From Thalassobacillus devorans (GTDB lineage Bacteria; Bacillota; Bacilli; Bacillales; Halobacillaceae), in contig NZ_FXEH01000006.1 in the NCBI RefSeq assembly GCF_900176565.1, forward strand, positions 1,674,001 through 1,738,000: a stretch of 64,000 nucleotides of DNA, in the 5' to 3' direction. Positions 58,312-64,000 of this stretch are shown here, one piece after another. A model generated the notes under the pieces. It was not told the DNA's origin, ran no database searches, and saw nothing but the letters and a program-made list of their open reading frames with translations. Both the position numbers and the translations under genes were made by a program. Each line of letters opens with the position of its first letter. Within the stretch, counting starts at the first letter, position 1.

Positions 58312-60072
58312 TCATTTACCCCCTTTACTTTTTGAGTAATCGCGCTTACGAGGCTTGATCAGGGAAGTGTCGACTTCCTCGTAGGTGAAAACTGGTTTGT
58401 TTTCAGCCTTATCGTAAGTTGCGATCGTTGTCTTCAACCATTCTTCATCATTACGATCCGGGAATTCAGGCTTATAGTGTGCGCCACGACTTTCATTACG
58501 GTTATAAGCCCCCAAAGTCATTACACGCGCTAATTGCAGCATGTTCTGCAGTTGACGGATAAACATTGCTCCCTGGTTGCTCCAGCGGGATGTATCATTT
58601 ACGTTGATGCGTTCATAACGTTCCATAAGTTCTTGAATCTTATTATCTGTTTCAAGTAATTTAGCATTTTCACGAACAACAGTAACATTATCCGTCATCC
58701 ATTCACCAAGTTCTTTATGGAGCTGGTAAGCGTTCTCGTCGCCATCCATCTTCATAATCTTTTCAAAATTATCCTTTTCTACTTCTAATTGCTTCTCAAA
58801 TACGCTCTCATCGATGTCTTCATATGTCTTCTCTAAACCATCGATGTATTTTGCAGCATTTGGACCAGCTACCATTCCCCCATAAATAGCAGAAAGAAGG
58901 GAGTTAGCTCCAAGACGGTTTGCTCCGTGCTGAGAATAATCACATTCACCAGCAGCAAAGATACCCGGGATATTAGTCATCTGGTCGAAATCAACCCACA
59001 TGCCACCCATGGAATAATGGACAGCAGGGAAAATTTTCATCGGAACCTTACGAGGGTCTTCCCCAACGAATTTTTCATAGATTTCAATGATACCGCCAAG
59101 CTTAACATCAAGGAATTCAGCATCCTTGTGTGATAGGTCCAAATAGACCATATTTTCCCCATTAATACCAAGCTTCTGGTTTACGCAGACATCAAAAATT
59201 TCACGGGTAGCGATATCACGAGGAACAAGGTTTCCATAGGCAGGGTATTTTTCTTCAAGGAAGTACCATGGTTCACCGTCTTTATATGTCCATACACGGC
59301 CACCCTCACCACGGGCCGACTCACTCATTAGCCGGAGTTTGTCATCGCCTGGAATAGCTGTAGGGTGAATCTGGATGAATTCTCCGTTTGCATACTTGAC
59401 GCCCTGTCGATAAAGTGCACCAGCTGCAGAACCAGTATTAATAACGGAGTTGGTTGATTTACCAAAGATAATACCAGGTCCTCCAGTAGCCATGATTACT
59501 GCATCCGATTTGAAAGCTTTCATTTCATGGGTATGCAGATTCTGAGCGACAACCCCACGTCCAGTACCTTCTTCATCAATGATAGCAGAGACGAACTCCC
59601 AGCCTTCATATTTCGTAACCAGGCCATTAACCTCATGACGGCGAACCTGCTCATCCAAAGCATATAGTAATTGCTGTCCTGTTGTAGCACCAGCGAATGC
59701 TGTCCGGTGGTGCTGTGTGCCGCCAAACCGCCGGAAGTCCAATAACCCTTCAGGGGTACGGTTGAACATAACTCCCATACGGTCTAATAAATGAATGATG
59801 CCAGGAGCAGCGTCAGTCATCGCTTTTACAGGTGGCTGATTAGCAAGAAAGTCCCCGCCATAAACTGTGTCGTCAAAGTGTTCCCAAGGTGAATCCCCTT
59901 CACCTTTTGTATTTACGGCTCCATTAATACCGCCTTGCGCGCAAACAGAGTGAGAACGTTTTACAGGTACAATGGAAAGCAAATCGACGTGAACGCCTGC
60001 CTCTGCCGCTTTGATGGTTGCCATCAAACCAGCCAGGCCACCGCCGACAATAACTATATTTCGATCGCTCAT
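58312..60072 (-). CDS. sdhA: Succinate dehydrogenase flavoprotein subunit
   Basis: SdhA oxidises succinate to fumarate with covalently bound FAD. The 586-residue protein has the dinucleotide motif IVGGGLAGLMATIKAAEAG, the flavinylation His in RSHSVCAQGGINGA, and the active-site HPTAIPG and GANRLGANSLL segments. It lies between sdhC and sdhB in the canonical order. Confidence 0.97.
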   Translation of the reverse strand: MSDRNIVIVGGGLAGLMATIKAAEAGVHVDLLSIVPVKRSHSVCAQGGINGAVNTKGEGDSPWEHFDDTVYGGDFLANQPPVKAMTDAAPGIIHLLDRMGVMFNRTPEGLLDFRRFGGTQHHRTAFAGATTGQQLLYALDEQVRRHEVNGLVTKYEGWEFVSAIIDEEGTGRGVVAQNLHTHEMKAFKSDAVIMATGGPGIIFGKSTNSVINTGSAAGALYRQGVKYANGEFIQIHPTAIPGDDKLRLMSESARGEGGRVWTYKDGEPWYFLEEKYPAYGNLVPRDIATREIFDVCVNQKLGINGENMVYLDLSHKDAEFLDVKLGGIIEIYEKFVGEDPRKVPMKIFPAVHYSMGGMWVDFDQMTNIPGIFAAGECDYSQHGANRLGANSLLSAIYGGMVAGPNAAKYIDGLEKTYEDIDESVFEKQLEVEKDNFEKIMKMDGDENAYQLHKELGEWMTDNVTVVRENAKLLETDNKIQELMERYERINVNDTSRWSNQGAMFIRQLQNMLQLARVMTLGAYNRNESRGAHYKPEFPDRNDEEWLKTTIATYDKAENKPVFTYEEVDTSLIKPRKRDYSKSKGGK

Positions 60073-60129
60073 TTAAAAACTCACTCCCTCTAAGTACTAT
60101 CAATTTTATCTGATTAAGTTATGTCAAAA

Positions 60130-60750
60130 TTAAATTCCGTAGGCAAAAGTGAATAGTGTACGTACACCTACATAAGAAACCGCTAAGAATACGATGATAC
60201 TGACATAAGTCATGATGCGTTGTGACCTTGGAGTCATCGTTATACCCCAGCTGACAAAGAACGACCATAGTCCGTTTGCAAAGTGGAAAGTTGTTGATAC
60301 TACCCCCACTACGTAGAACCAGAAGAAGAATGGATTAGTCAAAATGTTCTCCATCAATTGGTAGTTAAGGTCAACCCAGCCAAGACCGATTGCAATACGA
60401 GTTTCCCATACATGCCAGGCAATAAAAATCAGTGTAATTACCCCAGTGTACCTTTGGAGCATAAACATCCAGTTACGGAAATACCCATAATTGGAGACGT
60501 TATGCTTGGCTGTGAAGGCAATGTACACCCCATAAATCCCATGGAATAAAATCGGTAAGAAAATGATAAAAAGTTCAAGTACATACCGATATGGTAAACT
60601 TTCCATAAAATGTGCCGCAGCATTGAATGCTACCGGGCCTCGTGTAGCAAAAAAGTTTACGGTCAAGTGTTGGATCAAAAAGAGCCCGATGGGAAGAACC
60701 CCAAGTAATGAATGAATTCTTCTGTTAATATAGTCGCGATTTCCCGCCAT
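60130..60750 (-). CDS. sdhC: Succinate dehydrogenase cytochrome b558 subunit
   Basis: The 206-residue di-heme membrane anchor has five hydrophobic segments and axial-ligand histidines such as in IQHLTVNFF, FHGIYGVY, WHVWETR and TFHFANGLW. It passes electrons to menaquinone. It starts the sdhCAB operon after GAGGGGGG. Confidence 0.95.
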   Translation of the reverse strand: MAGNRDYINRRIHSLLGVLPIGLFLIQHLTVNFFATRGPVAFNAAAHFMESLPYRYVLELFIIFLPILFHGIYGVYIAFTAKHNVSNYGYFRNWMFMLQRYTGVITLIFIAWHVWETRIAIGLGWVDLNYQLMENILTNPFFFWFYVVGVVSTTFHFANGLWSFFVSWGITMTPRSQRIMTYVSIIVFLAVSYVGVRTLFTFAYGI

Positions 60751-61279
60751 GTTTTACCCCCCTCAAGTTAAATAAATAGTTCATAATAGTATGTACATTA
60801 TCAGCAATTCCTGATGTCAAAAAAATTCAAGAAAACCAACCATTGGCCAAGGTGAAGAATATATTTAGCCATTTCCCATTAACTTTATCTTTAATAGCCC
60901 TTCCTTCCCTCATCCGGTTAATTTTCCTGGGAATCTTTTTGAACACCCATCCATATAAAAGCGCTTTAAAAAGCGCATGAAACAAAACAACGGGTACATT
61001 TCTTCCACTTCAGCCTACATTTTTACACTTTGCCTTGGTAAAGCGTCAATGGCAATGTATAAAAATAATAGGGGCATCATCCCCGTTTCGTGTGTTTTGT
61101 TGATAAATGTACAAAAAGTGACATATTTATTGTACTTCTATCGTGTAGGAGCGTCAAGAAGACTGAACAATAAATTCGCCATTCGAAAGATTAATCAAAT
61201 ATTACTAAATCCTTTAATTTTGGTTGCACTTAAAAACTAATCAAGCGATAATAAATTATGTAGAAAGGAATGACCGAAT
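60751..61279. other. Divergent intergenic region sdhC/yslB, no gene
   Basis: These 529 bases separate divergent sdhC and yslB. A TTGACA (about 60815-60820, minus strand) may be an sdh -35 but lacks a good -10. A small hairpin GCGCTT/AAGCGC with TTTT tail on the minus strand lies at 60957-60976. GTACAA (61109) is inverted at TTGTAC (61130). An 87-codon plus-strand frame at 60977 has no ribosome binding site and is not called. Confidence 0.5.
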
Positions 61280-61717
61280 ATGAGGGGAAATACATCCAAG
61301 ATCAACCTGGAACAATTGCAGTCGCTGGTGCACACCGGGGCTGGTTATGACGTGCTCAGGTACTATATACTTCCAGATTTATTAGGTAAAGAAGCACCGT
61401 TTCTTCTTTATTATATGGGCAAGAATTTGGCACGGAACAGCAACATGGAAAAGCCGGAGGATATTACCGAATATTTCCAGCAGTTTGGCTGGGGAACCCT
61501 GTCTGTTGTACAAGAGAAGAAAAAAGAAACTCTTTTTGAACTTAGCGGCCATGTATTGGAGAAAAGAATCCAAAACCCTCTTCTGGAAGTGGATTTTAAA
61601 ATGGAAGCAGGCTTCCTGGCAGAAGCCATGAACATGTTAAAAGATGTAAACGGAGAAGGCTTTGAAGAGGTAGATAAGAAAAAGAACTTAGTTATATTTA
61701 AAGTCATTCATACATAA
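61280..61717 (+). CDS. yslB: DUF2507 protein YslB
   Basis: The 145-residue protein belongs to the DUF2507/YslB family (LRYYILPDLLGKEAPFLLYYMGKNLARN, FFQQFGWG-like motif FQQFGWGTL). It has no membrane segment. The family shares a fold with V4R-type ligand-binding proteins, but its function is not known. It is divergent from sdhCAB and convergent with uvrC, as in B. subtilis. Confidence 0.88.
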   Translation: MRGNTSKINLEQLQSLVHTGAGYDVLRYYILPDLLGKEAPFLLYYMGKNLARNSNMEKPEDITEYFQQFGWGTLSVVQEKKKETLFELSGHVLEKRIQNPLLEVDFKMEAGFLAEAMNMLKDVNGEGFEEVDKKKNLVIFKVIHT

Positions 61718-61720
61718 GAG

Positions 61721-61752
61721 AAAGAGCCAGCTTATTCTTCTGCTGGCTCTTC
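61721..61752. terminator. Bidirectional terminator between yslB and uvrC
   Basis: The 9-bp stem AGAGCCAGC/GCTGGCTCT with a 10-base loop lies between the converging genes; the uvrC stop (61732-61734) is in the loop. Tails are only moderately T-rich. Confidence 0.75.
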
Positions 61753-63531
61753 TTGTTGATCCTGGTTCAAATGTTCAATTACTTTTTGGGCTACCGGAAA
61801 CGGAATCCCCAATTTTGTAATGTCTTCTGGTAAAGCACGGCGAATTTCTTCGATAGATTTAAAATGTCGTAACAATAAACGCCTACGCTTCTGTCCAACG
61901 CCTTCAATCCCATCTAACTCCGATTGAATCGCACCTTCCCCCCTAAGCTGCCGGTGGAAAGTGATCGCAAAACGGTGTACTTCCTCCTGTACTCTTTGAA
62001 TAAGATAAAAAACTTGTGATTTTCTGTCTAACTCTACTACTTGCGGAGGCTCTCCATAAAGTAATTCACTAGTTTTATGCTTATCATCCTTAGCTAAACC
62101 ACAAAGAGGAATATCCAACCCGAGTTCATTTTCAAGCACATCAATTGCAGCGCTCATTTGTCCTTTAGATCCGTCCACCATAATCAAATCGGGCAGTGGA
62201 GCTTCTTCTTTCAAAACTCTCTTATATCTGCGCCGAATCACTTCTCTCATCGTTTCGTAGTCGTCTGGACCTTTGACATCACGAATCTTATATTTACGGT
62301 ATTCTTTCTTTTGTGGCTTTCCATCTATAAATACCACCATGGCTGAAACTGGATCTGTTCCTTGAATATTGGAATTATCAAATGCTTCAATCCTTCTTGG
62401 GGTTTCTATATGAAGTTTCTCACCAAGCTTTTCTACAGCTTTGATTGTACGTTCTTCATCCTGTTCGATTAATGCAAATTTTTCCTTAAGCGCTATGTCT
62501 GCATTTTTCATTGCCAGTTCAACCAGCTCTTTTTTCCTTCCTCTCATCGGGATATGGACTTTGGTATCCAAAACTCCTTCCAGTAAGGAGATGTTTGTAG
62601 CAACTGGAACCAATATCTGTTTCGGGTAAGGGTGGTTCTGATGAAGATAAAACCGGCCGATATAGGATAAGAAGGTCTCTTCTGCATCATCAAAAAATGG
62701 GAACAGGGCAATATCTCTCTCTATTAATTTACCTTGCCGTACAAAGAAGACCTGGACACACATCCAGCCTTTATCATAAGCATAACCAAACACGTCACGA
62801 TCGACCTGATCATTCAAAGTCATTTTTTGTTGCTCCATGACCGACTCGATATGTTCAATCTGATCACGCAATTCCTTTGCACGCTCAAAGTCCAAGTCCT
62901 CTGAAGCCTGATACATTTTTTTCTTTAAATCTTTCTTAATTTCTTTATGCCCGCCACTCAAAAATGAAGTAATGTTCTGGACAATATTTTGATTCGTTTC
63001 CTGAGATACCGGATATTCACAGGGCCCTAAACATTGATGCATATGATAATAAAGGCAAACTCTATCAGGCATCGTATTACATTTTCTCAAAGGGTAAAGC
63101 CGGTCCAGGAGTTTCTTGGTCTCACGTGCTGCCAGTACGTTGGGATAAGGTCCGAAATACTTTCCTTTATCTTTTTTTATTTTTCTCGTCACAATTAAAC
63201 GAGGCTGTTTTTCCGCAGTAACTTTCAAATACGGATATGTCTTGTCATCTTTTAGAAGAACATTATATTTAGGATCATATTTTTTAATAAGATTCATTTC
63301 CAAGATCAGTGCTTCCATTTCCGATGTGGTGACAATATATTCAAAATCCACGATTTCCTGCACCAGTCGCTGTGTTTTTCCGTCATGCGCGCCTCTGAAA
63401 TAAGAACGCACGCGATTTTTCAAGACTTTTGATTTACCTACATATATAACGGTATCGTTTTTATCTTTCATTAAATAACAGCCTGGCTGGTCAGGAAGGA
63501 CAGCTAACTTTTCCTGTATGGTCTGATTCAT
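61732..63531 (-). CDS. uvrC: Excinuclease ABC subunit C
   Basis: UvrC makes both incisions around bulky DNA lesions with UvrB. The 599-residue protein has the GIY-YIG nuclease ([19 protein letters not shown]), a Cys cluster ([21 protein letters not shown]), a UVR motif, the RNase H-like second nuclease ([21 protein letters not shown]) and terminal helix-hairpin-helix residues ([17 protein letters not shown]). Confidence 0.96.
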   Translation of the reverse strand: MNQTIQEKLAVLPDQPGCYLMKDKNDTVIYVGKSKVLKNRVRSYFRGAHDGKTQRLVQEIVDFEYIVTTSEMEALILEMNLIKKYDPKYNVLLKDDKTYPYLKVTAEKQPRLIVTRKIKKDKGKYFGPYPNVLAARETKKLLDRLYPLRKCNTMPDRVCLYYHMHQCLGPCEYPVSQETNQNIVQNITSFLSGGHKEIKKDLKKKMYQASEDLDFERAKELRDQIEHIESVMEQQKMTLNDQVDRDVFGYAYDKGWMCVQVFFVRQGKLIERDIALFPFFDDAEETFLSYIGRFYLHQNHPYPKQILVPVATNISLLEGVLDTKVHIPMRGRKKELVELAMKNADIALKEKFALIEQDEERTIKAVEKLGEKLHIETPRRIEAFDNSNIQGTDPVSAMVVFIDGKPQKKEYRKYKIRDVKGPDDYETMREVIRRRYKRVLKEEAPLPDLIMVDGSKGQMSAAIDVLENELGLDIPLCGLAKDDKHKTSELLYGEPPQVVELDRKSQVFYLIQRVQEEVHRFAITFHRQLRGEGAIQSELDGIEGVGQKRRRLLLRHFKSIEEIRRALPEDITKLGIPFPVAQKVIEHLNQDQQEEPAEE

Positions 63532-63665
63532 ACTCTATCCCTCCATCTATCGGGTATATTATAAATTTACCATATCCTCCTCAATAGAATACAGTGTCAC
63601 GATTTTTAATTGGCACTGCTAAACATTGTTAGTGACTTTTCATATAAGGCTTATTCAACAATAGG

Positions 63666-64000
63666 GCCGAAAAGTCGAAGACTTGATTTCGAGATACCTA
63701 GGGTTCTTTACCATAAAAGTATCTGGGGCGGCTGGGAAACTACTCGCTTTCCTGTGGGGAACTGGCGAGCTTCCTCGGGCTGTCGCCCTGTGGGATCTCG
63801 CCTAGATCCTTCTCCCACGGGAGTCTCGCAGTTTCCCATCCACCCAATCTGAAAGGTGAGAGAAAAGAACCCTTGTTATAGAGGAGACTGTTTCTACAAT
63901 CACTGTTACAAGCATGTTTTACAAGTAGTTCTCTCTTATCTTAGGTAGAAGGACTGCATAACGATGTTTCCGTTTTTCCCATAAACGAAAGGAGGGCCGA
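63666..64000. repeat. Palindromic interspersed repeat, copy B (runs off right edge)
   Basis: Starting GCCGAAAAGTCGAAGACTTG, the first 170-180 bases differ from copy A by only about ten positions by eye, keeping the nested hairpin stems. The middle is more divergent, ending at AGGAGGGCCG, where the right arm of copy A begins. The rest lies beyond the window. It is in the gap upstream of uvrC, same orientation as copy A. Confidence 0.85.

Noticed and set aside
60780-60830. TTGACA as a complete sdhC promoter
   Set aside because: No -10 hexamer at 16-18 bp spacing, so it is only mentioned in the intergenic note.
60977-61240. 87-codon plus-strand frame upstream of yslB
   Set aside because: No ribosome binding site, mixed composition unlike the neighbours, and it occupies the divergent promoter region.

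Overview
The window is a chromosomal segment of an endospore-forming member of the Bacillaceae. The gene order (uvrC, yslB, sdhCAB, ysmA, gerE, ysmB, racE, gerM, rph, ysnA, ysnB, ysoA, tig, clpX, lonA, ysxC, hemAXCDBL, spoVID, ysxE, valS, folC, comC, spoIIB, maf, radC, mreBCD, minCD, spoIVFAB, rplU, prp, rpmA, spo0B, obg, pheBA, safA, coxA-like, yebC) follows the Bacillus subtilis map closely. Differences from B. subtilis (an RNase E/G gene next to rplU, no lonB, a ComP/ComA-like pair beside gerE, an amino-acid ABC transporter beside hemA) suggest a relative such as Halobacillus or Virgibacillus. That genus-level guess is inference. Nearly all genes lie on the minus strand, so transcription runs from high to low coordinates. 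Only yslB, a ysxD-like gene and a small yszA-like gene are on the plus strand.

Reading in the direction of transcription: 64.0-60.1 kb holds a repeat, uvrC, the divergent yslB and succinate dehydrogenase sdhCAB (57.5-60.8). 57.5-48.4 kb holds ysmA, a ComP/ComA-like two-component system, gerE with a sigma-K-like promoter, ysmB, racE, gerM, rph, ysnA and ysnB. 48.3-45.3 kb holds two tRNA genes, a tRNA half, ysoA and trigger factor. 45-41 kb holds clpX, lonA and ysxC (protein quality control and ribosome assembly). 40.2-37.8 kb is an amino-acid ABC transporter. 37.1-30.8 kb is the heme operon hemAXCDBL.

30.6-28.5 kb holds spoVID and ysxE (spore coat). 28.2-23.8 kb holds a T-box controlled valS and then folC, followed by a GGDEF gene broken by an in-frame amber codon, then comC, spoIIB, maf and radC. 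18.6-14.6 kb is the cell-shape and division-site operon mreBCD-minCD. 14.5-12.9 kb is spoIVFA-spoIVFB (pro-sigma-K processing). 12.9-10.3 kb holds RNase G and the rplU-prp-rpmA ribosomal operon with its L21 leader RNA. 9.6-6.4 kb holds spo0B, obg, pheB and pheA. 6.1-1.9 kb holds safA, a CotS-type kinase, nadE, a spore lipoprotein and yebC. The leftmost 1.8 kb is mobile: one intact and one truncated tyrosine recombinase plus a partial unknown gene.

The strongest unexplained signal is a repeat of about 510 bp built as a large imperfect palindrome with inverted ends (9737-10250). A second copy runs off the right edge (63666-64000) and a truncated end lies at 53361-53452. Other notable points are an RNase E/G protein without the zinc-link cysteines, the nonsense codon in the GGDEF gene, a tRNA-Gly 5' half, a second structured repeat with twin GTCCT-loop hairpins, and two CotS-family kinases next to safA and spoVID, one of which has lost its catalytic aspartates. 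I saw no CRISPR array, rRNA gene, complete insertion sequence or origin.
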